DNA of 64,000 bases from Saprospiraceae bacterium. GTDB lineage: Bacteria; Bacteroidota; Bacteroidia; Chitinophagales; Saprospiraceae. The notes beneath the pieces were generated by a model. That model searched no databases. It saw only the letters and a list, made by a program, of their open reading frames with translations, and was not told the DNA's origin. Shown here piece by piece: positions 1-9,944 of this stretch. Location of the stretch: NCBI GenBank assembly GCA_016711125.1, contig JADJTQ010000006.1:310001-374000 (forward strand), read 5' to 3'. Position numbers and translations under genes: made by a program. Each line of letters opens with the position of its first letter. Position 1 is the stretch's first letter.

Positions 1-213
1 CTGGTTAATTGATGCAGAGTAAAGTTAAATTAAAAAATCAATGCACATATTTTACTGCTAAATTTTAATATCAAGCTGGGTACGTAGCTAAATTGAAAAA
101 CAAAAAGTTGGAAGACACATTTCGTCAGCCTACATTTTGGCAATACCATGTTACAAGCATGTGCTTCCCTGCTGTCGTGCTAAAATTATCATCAAGCTTT
201 GACTCAAGCTGAC

Positions 214-838
214 TTAATACATAATCCGCACAGTCTTACGCAAAAATGTTTTGGTGGATAATTGCTTCAGCAAAAAGTAAGCTACATCTGCCCGTGACAT
301 GGTTGGCAGTATAGAAGTTGCTTTAATAGCTTCCCCGCTTCGGCACAATCCTTTCTTTAAGCCATTGTTTAATTTGGGTGGTCGAACAATTGTGAATGAT
401 AATAAGCTTGAATTAATTAGACTTTCTTTTTCTTCATGATCTGCAATTTCGTTACCCACAATTCGTGAGATAATATTTTTGGTCATAAAGTCTGCATCAC
501 TGCCTCCTCCCACCCCCAAAAGCGACAAATAGATAAACCTTTTTACGTTTTCCTTCTCCATTGCCTTAATGATGTTTCTAATTCCTTCAACAACTACAGG
601 GTCTTTTTTTAATGGTTTTGAAACTCCAAGGACTGATAATACAGCGTCCTGGTTTTTTATGACGTTTTCAACAACTGCATAGTCGACAACATTACCCTGA
701 ATGATTGTGAGCTTTTCGTGGGTTTCATTTAGTTGTTCAGGTGTTCTCACAAAAGCTGTCACAGTATGCCCTACGCTTAATGCCTGCCTGACCAGTTCCT
801 TGCCGGTTTTACCAGATGCACCGAAAAAGAATATTCAT
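214..838 (-). pseudogene. NAD(P)H-binding (NmrA/SDR-like) oxidoreductase, N-terminus frameshifted
   Basis: The uninterrupted part (214-762, 182 residues, GTG-initiated if taken alone) matches atypical short-chain dehydrogenases of the NAD(P)-binding NmrA type: a VLSVLG strand, a KRFIYLSL strand and a C-terminal IVRPPKL segment. The missing Rossmann glycine motif is readable just upstream in the same frame as GASGKTGKELV. An ATG at 838-836 with MNIL lies in a different frame, and the A5 run at 824-828 separates the two. Removing one base there restores a normal 207-residue start (MNILFGASGKTG). No stop or damage is seen elsewhere, so this may be a real frameshift or a homopolymer error. The substrate cannot be read from sequence. 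The gene is convergent with nothing and lies downstream of the acyl-CoA dehydrogenase-like gene on the same strand. Confidence 0.7.
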
Positions 839-892
839 ATTGAAAGTTTCTTTAGTCAACTTATATACAGGTTAGTTGATAGCAATCGGCTA

Positions 893-2077
893 TCAAAAAA
901 TTATAGTTTCAAAAATCAGTACTGGTAAGTCGGGTTGAAGGCCTAAATAAACCTGGGCCACTGTTTCATAGCGGCTGTCGTTGACAAAGCCATGCTGCCT
1001 GATGACCTGTGCATCAGTGAAATAATGCGATAGTTTATTTCGATTATAAATGGCACTACTTCCTGCTGCAGAATAAACCATGTCAACCGCCTGTAGGCAA
1101 GATTGGTTGGTATGACAGGCAGCCAGGAGCAGCCCTGCTTTTTCATCCAGTGAAATTTCTTGACCGGCAATGACTTTACTCCAACAGGTCGCAATCGTAT
1201 CATGCAGGTATGCCCGTGATGAACGCACGAGTGCTTCGGCCATGCCCAGTTTCCGTTGCACCACGCCTCTTTCCCTTAGTGGCACCATGGACCCGAATGA
1301 TGTTTTCTTTGATGCAAGTATCTTCAATTCTTCGATGGCATTGGTAGCAACTGCCATTGCTACGGGGGCCACGAGGCAGGCTACACTAGTGCCAATAGCC
1401 GGGAACTTATAAAGCGTTGCTCCGTAATACTTATTGTGTTCCAAACCTGGTATCAATGGAAATAAACGGTGGTCGGGTACGAACACATCTTTTGCCTCCA
1501 CATCATTGCTGTCGGTCGCTTTCATACCTAATGTGTACCAAGTATCAATGATCTCGCAATCATCAGGCTTCAATAGCACTCCAATTATCTCTGGGATACC
1601 ATTGTTCATCTTTGGTTGCCCGTTTTCAAATACCATTGCCGTAACAAAGATCCAGTGTGCTTCATGCACATTACTGGTTAACGGACTTCTGCCGTTGATG
1701 AGGTACCCGCCTTCACCCTTCATGGCCATCATCGGCGGATGAAAAGCACCTGCGATCAAAGTATCAGGCCCATTCTTATAAATCTCATCAATTCCTTTAG
1801 CAGGTAGCGTTCTGAACCACCAGGTGGCAACATTGGCCACCATCATTGACCAGCCCGCTGCAGTATTGTGCCGGGCAGTTTCTTCCACAAGCTTTGCCAC
1901 GGTAAGCGGATCAGTCTCCGATCCTCCCAATGCCTTGGGCATGAAGAGCCGGTGCAGTCCTTCCTTACGGAGTAAATCAATTGTTTCGGGAGAAAGCCTC
2001 CGGTTGTTTTCTTCTTCTTCGATGTGAGTGCCGATGGTGGGGCCGATATCCAGAACGTTTTGCAATACTGTTTCCAT
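893..2077 (-). CDS. Acyl-CoA dehydrogenase-fold flavoprotein (oxidase/monooxygenase-like)
   Basis: 394 residues with the all-helical N-terminal domain (RLSPETIDLLRKEGLHRLFMP, residues about 27-48), the central beta domain (YLINGRSPLTSNVHEAHW, DTWYTLGMKATDSNDVEA) and a C-terminal helical domain with R..YLHDTIA and a terminal QVYLGL segment. The middle resembles group D flavin monooxygenases such as HsaA more than beta-oxidation acyl-CoA dehydrogenases: there is no clear catalytic Glu segment of the short-chain type, and the C-terminal domain has the AGSSAIY pattern seen in that group. Substrate unknown; an oxidative role on a bulky or aromatic compound is an inference. The divergent-looking neighbour upstream is an AraC regulator on the same strand, 96 bp away, a plausible controller. 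The ATG at 2077 is the natural start. Confidence 0.75.
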   Translation of the reverse strand: METVLQNVLDIGPTIGTHIEEEENNRRLSPETIDLLRKEGLHRLFMPKALGGSETDPLTVAKLVEETARHNTAAGWSMMVANVATWWFRTLPAKGIDEIYKNGPDTLIAGAFHPPMMAMKGEGGYLINGRSPLTSNVHEAHWIFVTAMVFENGQPKMNNGIPEIIGVLLKPDDCEIIDTWYTLGMKATDSNDVEAKDVFVPDHRLFPLIPGLEHNKYYGATLYKFPAIGTSVACLVAPVAMAVATNAIEELKILASKKTSFGSMVPLRERGVVQRKLGMAEALVRSSRAYLHDTIATCWSKVIAGQEISLDEKAGLLLAACHTNQSCLQAVDMVYSAAGSSAIYNRNKLSHYFTDAQVIRQHGFVNDSRYETVAQVYLGLQPDLPVLIFETIIF

Positions 2078-2173
2078 ACAAATAAATTTTTTGTTGACTG
2101 ATTAACGATACAAATTTAAGTTCCAAATCCCGGCATCATATGCCGATGGCATTCAAAAATATTTCTGTTTCTT

Positions 2174-3082
2174 TCAAATTGAGTAAGCGTTGGAATCATT
2201 CAACAGGTGGGGAAACGTCTGGGTATCTTTTCGAAATTGCATAGGTGAACCTCCCTTTTTTTCTTTGAACACCCGACTGAAATGTGTCTGGTTCTCAAAA
2301 CCACATTCAAAGCCGATATCAGAGATGCTCATGGATGTATTTTTTAAAAGCTCAGCCGCTTTATTAAGTCTTTTCTTCATCACCCATTTGGCAGGGGTTT
2401 CATTGAATATTTTTTTAAAATCCCGTTGGAAGGTGGGAATACTTTTGCAGGTAAGCCTGGCATACTCCGCCAGGGAAAGATTATAAGCAAAATTGGTCTG
2501 CATCACATCTTCCATCGAAGGCGAATCATCATGGCTCAGATTATTCAGATAGGAAAGGAAATGTATGTTCTTTTTATTAGTCAGAAGCGACAACACCAGT
2601 TCCTTAAATTTAAGCTCCAGCAGGTTTTCTGGTGCCGGCGGTGATTGTGTAAAATAGGCAATCATCGAAATGAAGAATGACCGGCAGATCTCATTCACAT
2701 CCAGAGGCGTTACATGATCCAGATCAGCTTCAGGCAAATTGGCCATGGGCAGGCTGGTCCTGTTCTCATTTACCAGTTGACGGAGAAAATTATCCGGCAT
2801 AAAGAAAACCATCACACACCAGCCATCTTCTTTTTCTCTTTCCGAAATATGAGCTCCCTTCTTTACAAAAGCGCAAACTCCTTCTTCGAGATTCCACGAT
2901 ACACCGTTTTTATGAAATACTCTTTTACCGCTTATAACATAACTAATGAAATTACACTCAATATAAAACTGTTCCTTACTAGCTGTTTGAGGACAATCAT
3001 AATTTGTAAACAGCAAGTCCTTACAGGTGAGTTGCCTGGAGAAGGGAGGAAAACTTTTTAAGGCCTGGTATAGATTGATCAT
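2174..3082 (-). CDS. AraC-family transcriptional regulator
   Basis: 302 residues. The C-terminal third (about residues 200-285) holds the double helix-turn-helix of AraC proteins: LSLAEYARLTCKSIPTFQRD for the first helix-turn-helix and ISDIGFECGFENQTHFSRVF for the second, followed by the family PMQFR. The N-terminal 190 residues form a cupin-like effector domain (SYVISGKRVFHKNG, LEEGVCAFVKKGAH), as in Bacteroidota regulators annotated as AraC/ExsA type. Expected to be a cytoplasmic DNA-binding activator. It is encoded directly upstream of, and on the same strand as, the acyl-CoA dehydrogenase-like gene, so that gene is the obvious candidate target, though no operator could be identified by eye. 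Confidence 0.88.
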   Translation of the reverse strand: MINLYQALKSFPPFSRQLTCKDLLFTNYDCPQTASKEQFYIECNFISYVISGKRVFHKNGVSWNLEEGVCAFVKKGAHISEREKEDGWCVMVFFMPDNFLRQLVNENRTSLPMANLPEADLDHVTPLDVNEICRSFFISMIAYFTQSPPAPENLLELKFKELVLSLLTNKKNIHFLSYLNNLSHDDSPSMEDVMQTNFAYNLSLAEYARLTCKSIPTFQRDFKKIFNETPAKWVMKKRLNKAAELLKNTSMSISDIGFECGFENQTHFSRVFKEKKGGSPMQFRKDTQTFPHLLNDSNAYSI

Positions 3083-3443
3083 TGAAATTGAGTAAATCCT
3101 AGTAAAAGTAATGTTTCCTTCTATTCATAGTCCCAAGGCGCTGAAGATAGCCATCCATTATTGAAAATGTTTTCAAAATTTAGCAAGGAAGTATCGGCAA
3201 AAAGTTCATCGGTGAATTTACAAATTGTAGGGTTGAGTGGTTGTTTATCATTGCATGTAATGTTTGTGCATAAGCTGTGGCTTTAAAAGCCTACGCCATT
3301 CTCCATGTGCAGTAGTGAAGTTGAGAAATAAAAAACTATAAGTCAAGAAATCTTTAGCCATACTTTATGCACGGTTGATATAGTTGGCTTTTTAGGGTCA
3401 TCAAAAAAGTCTGCGGGGGAAGAAAAAAGGACATACAGGTTAG
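3083..3443. other. Intergenic region, nothing recognisable
   Basis: About 360 bases between the AraC gene and the VOC pseudogene. AT-rich, stops in all frames, no hairpin followed by a T-run that I would call a terminator. Confidence 0.5.
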
Positions 3444-3870
3444 TCACTCATCTTTCTTATTTAGAATCAAATCCCATCGGTCGCTTCGTTCCTTGCTTAT
3501 CGTCTCTTCAATTCGGGTGTGGTGATTTGTCCAGACATGACCTGGCGGATCCATGATTCAAACGATCCGTTCACCCCAAAATTGGTTTTGTGGCTGAACT
3601 ATCATCGTAGCACCTTTAGCAACGATCGTTCGATCGTTTTATCTACGTCTTCGACATATATGAAAATTACCATGGAGGAAATTCCGTCGTTCCGGGATGC
3701 TCTGCTAGGTTGACTTGGCCTTTCACCTTCTATCATAATCATTTCGTCACCGATTTTTAGAAGGGTGTGCGACATAAGACCGTCTGGACCCGGTCGTCTA
3801 TTGAGCTCAACAGCATTAAATGTTTTTATTTACGGTGCCGAACCAGTAAACATATGAATTATATAACTAT
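3444..3870 (-). pseudogene. Eroded VOC/glyoxalase-superfamily (PhnB-like) gene
   Basis: Reading the minus strand gives consecutive family blocks in shifting frames. ELNRRPGPDG then LMSHTLLKIGDEMIMIEGE is the first beta-alpha-beta module end with the PhnB-type his-containing strand. FIYVEDVDKTIERSL is the start of the second module. After a +1 shift comes AKGATMIVQPQNQFWGERIV, and after an in-frame TGA comes IMDPPGHVWTNHHTRIEE, the typical terminus. The end codon is at 3444. The N-terminal 40-50 residues (around 3830-3870, YWFGTV) are barely readable and contain a TAA. At least two frameshifts and one or two stops make this non-functional. The family covers metal-dependent glyoxalase, antibiotic-resistance and uncharacterised PhnB proteins; the specific role is unknown. 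Confidence 0.72.
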
Positions 3871-4220
3871 CAGAGTTAATTGTGTAAGGCTACTGGATAT
3901 TTAAAGGTATAAATTTATTCTCTGAATTAGTAAGTCTAAGATTAACAAATCTGGAACATGATAGGTGTTGATAATAAATTAATTACCAAAGAAATATCCT
4001 AGAATAAACATTGAAAACCGAACTTAGGGTTGCACGATATGATTTCAGGTATAACGATCAACTTCAGAGTAAAACAGCATGAATTGCTGAAATATTGTAG
4101 TGAAATTACGGCAATTATTTCTGCTTGACATTCTATGACAATTTTACTTTAGAAAGATGTATAATCATGCTAAGATGTGCTACCAGAAAAAATTAAAATT
4201 TACCAATAGCCAAAATTACA
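3871..4220. other. Intergenic region, nothing recognisable
   Basis: AT-rich spacer of about 350 bases before the alpha/beta hydrolase. It probably carries that gene's promoter (a TACTTTAG-like box near 4146-4153 is a weak match to TAnnTTTG). No other structure seen. Confidence 0.4.
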
Positions 4221-5087
4221 ATGATGAAATCAGACAATGCTTATCAAAATTTATTTACAGAAGTCAACAATATTACTATTTCATATAATGATGTTGGAGA
4301 AGGAAGTATTCCTGTAATATTTCTTCACGGCTTTCCCTTCGATAAGTCGATGTGGAAGGGTCAACTTGATTGTTTAAAATCTTCAAATCGTGTAATAGCT
4401 TGTGATCTTCGTGGGTTTGGCAAATCAACAGATGAAAAGACTGTGCTAAGTATTGACTTATTTTGTGAAGACTTAGTGTCTTTTATGGATAAATTAAATA
4501 TTGAGAAGGCCATTCCTTGTGGTCTTTCAATGGGCGGGTACATTGCTTTGCGTGCCATAGAAAGATTTACTGAACGTTTTGAGGCGTTGATTTTATGCGA
4601 TACTCAATGCATTGCCGATAATGCTGATGTAAAAGAAAAACGATACACTGCAATTGAACAAATTAACCTTGATGGGGCAGATTCTTTTAATGAAAAATTT
4701 ATTAAAAGTGTTTTCCATCCTGATTCATTTGCGAATAAAATGGAATTGGTCGAAAACTTGCGAAGTATTGTGTCTGCAAATTCAAAAGGAATAATTGCCG
4801 CAGGGTTAACTGCCTTGGCAGAGCGTTCCGAGACCTGTTCTGCTTTAGATGGTATCCACCTGCCAACCCTTATTATTTGTGGCAGAGAAGATGTCGTAAC
4901 ACCACTTTCTCAATCTCAATTTATGCATGAGCATATTGAAGGCTCTTGGTTGAAGATTATTGAAATTGCCGGACATGTTTCTAATCTTGAACAACCCGAG
5001 GAGTTTAATAGATATCTACAAGATTTCCTAAATTCTTTGAATTCAGTCTCTAATTTCGGACTTAGATTGGAGCCAGTAAACCAGTGA
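4221..5087 (+). CDS. Alpha/beta-fold hydrolase
   Basis: 288 residues, full length for the family. The oxyanion-hole HGFPF motif is at residues 36-40, the nucleophile elbow GLSMGG at 101-106 (Ser103), the acid in GREDVVTP (Asp224) and the catalytic His in GHVSNLEQPE (His252), so the triad is complete. The order and spacing resemble 3-oxoadipate enol-lactonase and related esterases or haloperoxidase-like hydrolases. No signal peptide, so cytoplasmic. Two adjacent ATGs (4221 and 4224) make the exact start uncertain. No Shine-Dalgarno is seen, as usual in Bacteroidota. It stands alone: the next genes on both sides are on the other strand. Substrate unknown. Confidence 0.88.
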   Translation: MMKSDNAYQNLFTEVNNITISYNDVGEGSIPVIFLHGFPFDKSMWKGQLDCLKSSNRVIACDLRGFGKSTDEKTVLSIDLFCEDLVSFMDKLNIEKAIPCGLSMGGYIALRAIERFTERFEALILCDTQCIADNADVKEKRYTAIEQINLDGADSFNEKFIKSVFHPDSFANKMELVENLRSIVSANSKGIIAAGLTALAERSETCSALDGIHLPTLIICGREDVVTPLSQSQFMHEHIEGSWLKIIEIAGHVSNLEQPEEFNRYLQDFLNSLNSVSNFGLRLEPVNQ

Positions 5088-5217
5088 AAGGTTAGAAGAA
5101 CATAATGATTCCGTCCGACTTAAGAGCCGATCGGATAGTCGCTTACTTCTTATCAGATTCGAATACTGGATGTCATTAGAAAATGTTCAGTTACGTATAA
5201 GATCTAATAAAATGGAA

Positions 5218-5763
5218 TTACTTACGAGGTTTGTTATTCTTTATTGAATATCCATCTGTAGAAAAAGAGATTGTGTTATTGCTGCAGTGTCCAATCATTA
5301 TTGCTTGAATTACAGGTCTCACAGTTAAGTTTCCTGAGCTGAGAGCAACAATGAAATTGGCTCCCTGACCTCCGGTATCATCATCTCGTTCCACGACGTA
5401 ATTGACTGTGGCCATAGGCGGTAAACTTATTGGGTTATCAATATAACTCTTCACTAGTTCCCCGGCTGTATTGAAATAATCGATCTGAGAAATGAACAGG
5501 GAATCATGATAACTAGTATTTCGAATGCTCAAAGTAGCAGCCAATAAGCAATTAGGATTCTGAAGATCGACGTAAATACCTGAATAGATCGGTACATAAA
5601 TGAGGTCTTGATAAACCATATCATTTTTGTTTATTTGATGATCTAATTCAAGTGACTTTAATTGATCCTCCCCCGTTTTATCAAGATTTGGGTTTTGATT
5701 GCCACAGGCACTAAAGAAGATGTTTGCCCAAAGAAAAATAAATGTTGGTAGTTTCATTTTCAT
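5218..5763 (-). CDS. DUF3124-type lipoprotein
   Basis: I chose the ATG at 5763 (or 5757) instead of the upstream one because it begins a lipoprotein signal peptide: MKMKLPTFIFLW, hydrophobic core, lipobox FFSAC with the lipidated Cys about residue 22. The longer reading to 5967 adds 68 unrelated residues. The mature part (about 160 residues) contains YVPIYSGIYVDL, AATLSIRNTSYHDSLFI, LPPMATVNYVVERDD and GGQGANFIVAL, the conserved stretches of DUF3124, a small all-beta domain of unknown function found in exported proteins. Likely anchored in the periplasm or outer membrane. No operon partner. Confidence 0.75.
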   Translation of the reverse strand: MKMKLPTFIFLWANIFFSACGNQNPNLDKTGEDQLKSLELDHQINKNDMVYQDLIYVPIYSGIYVDLQNPNCLLAATLSIRNTSYHDSLFISQIDYFNTAGELVKSYIDNPISLPPMATVNYVVERDDDTGGQGANFIVALSSGNLTVRPVIQAIMIGHCSNNTISFSTDGYSIKNNKPRK

Positions 5764-6106
5764 AAGACTTGTATCGTAGCCACAAAAATACCTAATTTTG
5801 CCATGGCTATTTGGTTCAATACATAACTTTTGGCTTTTTACTAGCTGAGTCTTGCCTGCACGCCATTTCATTTGATTCCGATTGTGGGCGAGAAAGGTGA
5901 AGAGAGTCGGAACCGATAATTGACTGAGGATCAATAAAACCAGGAACGACGAGAACGGATGGATCATGTTATAGTAGGCATTTATTTTTTAGTAATCAGC
6001 GCGAAGTGAGTATTTCAACCACCTCTTAGAGGTCTTTCAAAATCTGATGAGCTGATGCCGTCTCCCTGATGCTGGAAAATCTCATCACCGAATTATAGTT
6101 TTTCAG

Positions 6107-6346
6107 TCAACCTTTTAGTGACGGATCACTATGTATTTCGATCCTGATATCCTCAAGTTCTATAATGTCTCCATCTCTCAGTTTTTTTCTCTTACGGAAT
6201 TCCGGCTCTCCATTGAACTTGACTAAACCTTCTTCGACCATCATCTTGGCATGACCTCCTGTTTGTGCTATCTGCTTAAGTTTCAAGAGTTTTACCAACT
6301 CTATAAATTCATCGGTGGGTCTTAATGTAAAATGATCTTCCTTCAT
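6107..6346 (-). CDS. S4-domain RNA-binding protein (YbcJ-like)
   Basis: 79 residues, the normal size of the small S4 family. The S4 fold is visible as FIELVKLLKLKQIAQTGGHAKMMVEEGLVKFNGEPEFRK split over helix-helix-strand, followed by KKLRDGDIIELEDIRIEI. It has the conserved G.AK..V..G.V..NG pattern, and basic residues RKRKK line the presumed RNA face. Likely a cytoplasmic RNA-binding protein acting in ribosome or tRNA metabolism; the exact target of this family is not settled. Encoded alone on the minus strand. Confidence 0.85.
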   Translation of the reverse strand: MKEDHFTLRPTDEFIELVKLLKLKQIAQTGGHAKMMVEEGLVKFNGEPEFRKRKKLRDGDIIELEDIRIEIHSDPSLKG

Positions 6347-6423
6347 GACAATTTCTCTTTTCTTATCCTTAAATGACTTTTTTACTAGGATTCCCTTTTT
6401 TGAAAATCTTTTCTAATTCTCTA

Positions 6424-6660
6424 GCGGGTTACGAGCGAAACACTTCTTCCTGGTTATCCAGCCATTTCCACACATTTATCCGTCGCATAATAGACCAGAT
6501 ACCACCTGTAATTGGCTTGAGATTTTACATGCCGGAACAATTGCATGGCAATCATCGAACACCACATTTGAATCCGCACAGCGTTGCTGAGGTGCTCACA
6601 AAAGTGTTCAAGTTTTCTCATGCTGGGCTCACGTCATTCATTACCAGAAAACCCCGACGT
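6424..6660 (-). pseudogene. C-terminal remnant of an IS4-type transposase
   Basis: On the minus strand, LEHFCEHLSNAVRIQMWCSMIA followed by YRWYLVYY and, after a frameshift, INVWKWLDNQEEVF reads like the C-terminus of IS4-family transposases (conserved NAV..QIW..LI block, then a terminal DLW.WL.NP block). A TAA in the first frame and a TAA after VFRS end the readable part. No inverted repeats were found, so only a fossil remains. This assignment rests on motif memory and short matches; it could be another DDE transposase subfamily. Confidence 0.45.
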
Positions 6661-6873
6661 TGCGATCAGCAATTATAAGGAAGGGTGAACCCATCTAATT
6701 ATTAAATCTATCAAGGATTTTTTAATCGGTCTGGAGCTTCCGTAAATATCTTTACTTAATCAGAGTGTGAGATCAAAAATTATTGTACTCTCTCACCTAC
6801 GTTAGAGGCATCATTAAAGAACCGGGCATCGAGTCTGAATTTTAGAATTCTCCATTCTGTGGCCCTGTAATAA

Positions 6874-8064
6874 CTACGCTGGCACCATACCATGGGGATC
6901 AATAACATACTTTTTTGCCGCGCCTTTGTCAAAATCCTGATATCCCATGGGACCATTGTCAAGACTTATGATTTGAACATTTACAGCATCTGCTATTTTT
7001 ATTTTGTCGTAAAGTATGGCCTGCATTAGATTGTAGTTGTATTTCATCACAGGACATTGGCCGGTGGTAAAATGATGTGACTTGGCCCAACCTAATCCAA
7101 TACGAATACTAAGATTTCCCATTTTCGCATTATCATCAACGGCACCTGGATCACCAGTCACATAAAGTCCCGGGATACCGATTCCTCCCCCAGCTCGGGT
7201 CACTTCCATCGCTGCATTTAATACAGTTGCCGGGTGCTCGGTATCATGACTATGTCCATGGCCTCTAGCTTCAAAACCAACACAATCTACTGTGCAATCC
7301 ACTTCTGGCACCCCTACAATTGCAGCAATTTGATCCGCTAGGGTAGCATCCTTTCTCAAATCCACCGTTTCGCAACCAAAACTCCTGGCCTGGGCGAGCC
7401 GCTCTGGAATCAAGTCACCCACTATAACTACGGCCGCTCCAAGTAAATGGCATGATGCAGCACAAGCTAAACCAACTGGACCTGCTCCCGCTACATAAAC
7501 GATCGCACCCGGTTTTACACCGGCCGACACGGCACCATGATAACCCGTTGGCAGAATGTCAGACAATAGAGTCAGATCACGAATTTTCTCCATTGCCTGG
7601 TCTGCATTGGGAAATTTTAATAAATTGAAATCTGCATAGGGGACCATCACATATTCAGCTTGACCACCAATCCAACCTCCCATGTCTACATATCCATAGG
7701 CGGAGCCAGGTCGTGCATCATTCACTTCGAGACAAATACCTGTTTTCTGTTCTTTACAATTTCTGCATCGACCGCAGGCAATATTAAACGGTACCGAAAC
7801 CAAATCGCCAACAGCCATAAACTCAACATCCCGTCCTTTCTCTATCACCTGCCCTGTAATCTCATGACCAAGAATTAATCCTTCGGGTGCAGTTGTCCTA
7901 CCCCGAACCATGTGTTGATCACTACCACAGATATTTGTAGACACAATTTTTAGGATTACTCCATGATGACATTTACGATCACCCAGTGCCAATTCTGGAA
8001 AAGCTATAGTTTGAATTTCTACTACTCCTGGTCTGATGTATGCAAGTCCTCTATTTGACGCCAT
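6874..8064 (-). CDS. fdhA: Zinc-dependent glutathione-independent formaldehyde dehydrogenase
   Basis: 396 residues, the size of the Pseudomonas-type enzyme (about 398), which oxidises formaldehyde to formate with NAD+ bound in the active site and no glutathione. Catalytic zinc ligands are visible as Cys46 (NICGSDQH) and His67-Glu68 (GHEITG). Structural zinc ligands are Cys97, Cys100, Cys103 and Cys111. The NAD-binding GAGPVG is at 193-198. The long C-terminal insertion (GFEARGHGHSHDTEHPATVLN) and the terminal KKYVIDPHG tail are hallmarks of this subfamily and not of general alcohol dehydrogenases. Cytoplasmic detoxification enzyme. It stands alone on the minus strand, ATG at 8064. Confidence 0.93.
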   Translation of the reverse strand: MASNRGLAYIRPGVVEIQTIAFPELALGDRKCHHGVILKIVSTNICGSDQHMVRGRTTAPEGLILGHEITGQVIEKGRDVEFMAVGDLVSVPFNIACGRCRNCKEQKTGICLEVNDARPGSAYGYVDMGGWIGGQAEYVMVPYADFNLLKFPNADQAMEKIRDLTLLSDILPTGYHGAVSAGVKPGAIVYVAGAGPVGLACAASCHLLGAAVVIVGDLIPERLAQARSFGCETVDLRKDATLADQIAAIVGVPEVDCTVDCVGFEARGHGHSHDTEHPATVLNAAMEVTRAGGGIGIPGLYVTGDPGAVDDNAKMGNLSIRIGLGWAKSHHFTTGQCPVMKYNYNLMQAILYDKIKIADAVNVQIISLDNGPMGYQDFDKGAAKKYVIDPHGMVPA

Positions 8065-8805
8065 GATGTTAAGTTTTAATATGATCTAAATTTAATAAAT
8101 TAATTTTTGTGCTTTGCTTTGGGTTAATATTATCCTGGAAATACACTCCAACAATCAGCTTTCATTAGCTTTCTACCATGAAGTGAACAAGTGTTGAAAA
8201 GTATCTCCGACTCCGTGGTGACTCGCTCATAACCACTACAAATTGTGCAGCTAAGCATCTTTTTGCGAACCTCCTTAAAATCTCTCTTAAATTAGTAAAA
8301 ATCTGTCTATTTGTAAAAATCAATCTTTCTAAAGGGAAAATGATCCAACCAGCTGAATGTTTATCGTTTTTCTAGGCTATTTTGGAAAACGCCGAATCTT
8401 AGGTTCATAACGTACAGGGCCGGATGTATCAAATTATCGCTAATTGAGGAGAACGGGCACTCAAGGCCAAGTAGGAAGTTCGTCCCTTTATGGGTTTGCA
8501 GCTTGGTGAGTTAATTGGGATTAAGTTTCTTAGGCGACAATCAGTGACATTGCAACTCCGGCGACGGAAAAACTTATTTTTTTCGCTGTCCGGAAATATT
8601 GTTTCACCTGGTAGTCTTATCAATGAGATTGATCGTCTCAAACCTGCAATAGTATCGGGATCATATTGGGACTAGAAACTCCGATATTGGGCCTTTCGGG
8701 ATACGTTACGGTGCCTCAAACTTAAGCAATAGATTTAATAACCTTTGTCTAATTTTTTATGCATCATCCTGAGAACTCTCCGTCTATAGAGATATCTAAA
8801 ATATC
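8065..8805. other. Long intergenic region, possible eroded coding fragment
   Basis: About 740 bases. It should contain the promoters of fdhA (minus) and the flavoprotein (plus). Around 8490-8675 the plus strand is open for 61 codons with the protein-like stretch GNIVSPGSLINEIDRLKPAIVSGSY; it ends abruptly in a TAG and lacks recognisable neighbours. I could not place it in a family and treat it as a possible fossil. Confidence 0.3.
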
Positions 8806-9879
8806 GTGATGAAAAAAGAAAACTTACCTGTGGCTATTATTGGAGGTGGGCCTATCGGCCTGGCCGCAGCCGCCCATCTTACTAAAAGAAGGATTCCGTT
8901 CATATTGTTTGAAATCGGAATTTCAGTAGGGTCAAACTTTTTGTCATGGGGACATGTTCGCGTCTTCTCGCCCTGGAAATACAATATCGACAAAGTAGCT
9001 GAGGAACTGTTATCAGAGACTGGATGGATGTGTCCGAACAAAGATGATCTCCCGACCGGTAAAGATTTGGTGGATCTATATCTGTTACCATTGGCCAACC
9101 ATCCACAATTAAAACCACATATACATTTGAATTCCAGGGTCATGTCGATAAATCGCAAGGGGTTGGATAAAATGAAAACGGCCGGAAGGGACGAAAAACC
9201 TTTTGTAATCAGAATAGAACAAAACGGTTCAATTATATATTTTGAAGCGAAGGCGGTACTCGATGCGTCCGGAACGTGGAACCAACCAAATCCGATCGGG
9301 TCAGGCGGTGTTTTCGCCGAAGGGGAGAAGGACCTTTCAGAATATGTCTATTATGGCATTCCCGACGTAAAAAAAGGAGAACTAAGGACCTACAAGGATA
9401 AAAATGTACTAGTGGTCGGGGGCGGCCATTCCGCTATCAATGTGTTGCTGGACCTGGCGGACATTCAAGAAGAACATCCGGAAACAAAATTAAATTGGGT
9501 GCTTCGAAAAAAGGATATTTCGGCCGTCTATGGAGGACAAAACGACGATGCCCTTGAAGCCCGGGGGACTTTAGGAATACGGATCGAAGCATTAGTTAAT
9601 AGTGGCAGGCTAAAGGTATTTACCCCCTTTCATATTTTATCGCTGTCCAAAACTAAAGCTGGAATCGAAGTTCTTGGAAATCATGACGGCAAGACGACAA
9701 CAATAGAGAGCATCGATAGGGTCATCAGCAATACGGGCTCAAGACCAAACCTTGACATTATCCGTGAAAGAAGGATTGATATGGACTCCTCTTTGGAATC
9801 GGTCTTTGATCTGGCCGGACTTATCGACCCAAACATCCATAGTTGCGGTACGGTTAGGCCTCATGGGGAAAAGGAACTA

Positions 9880-9892
9880 GTGTCATGTCACA
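9880..9892 (+). repeat. IS630 left terminal inverted repeat
   Basis: GTGTCATGTCACA, exact inverted match to the right end. Confidence 0.93.
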
Positions 9893-9920
9893 TGTGATAT
9901 GACGTATTAGAAAATTTATT

Positions 9921-9928
9921 TATATTTG
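9921..9928 (+). promoter_or_regulatory. Bacteroidota-type -7 box of the transposase
   Basis: TATATTTG matches the TAnnTTTG consensus 16 bases before the transposase ATG, inside the IS left end. No convincing TTG -33 element was found at the expected distance. Confidence 0.4.
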
Positions 9929-9944
9929 ACCAAAACTATTAGTT

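Noticed and set aside
6373..6678. 101-codon plus-strand ORF
   Set aside because: It is the antisense shadow of the transposase remnant; no family features of its own.
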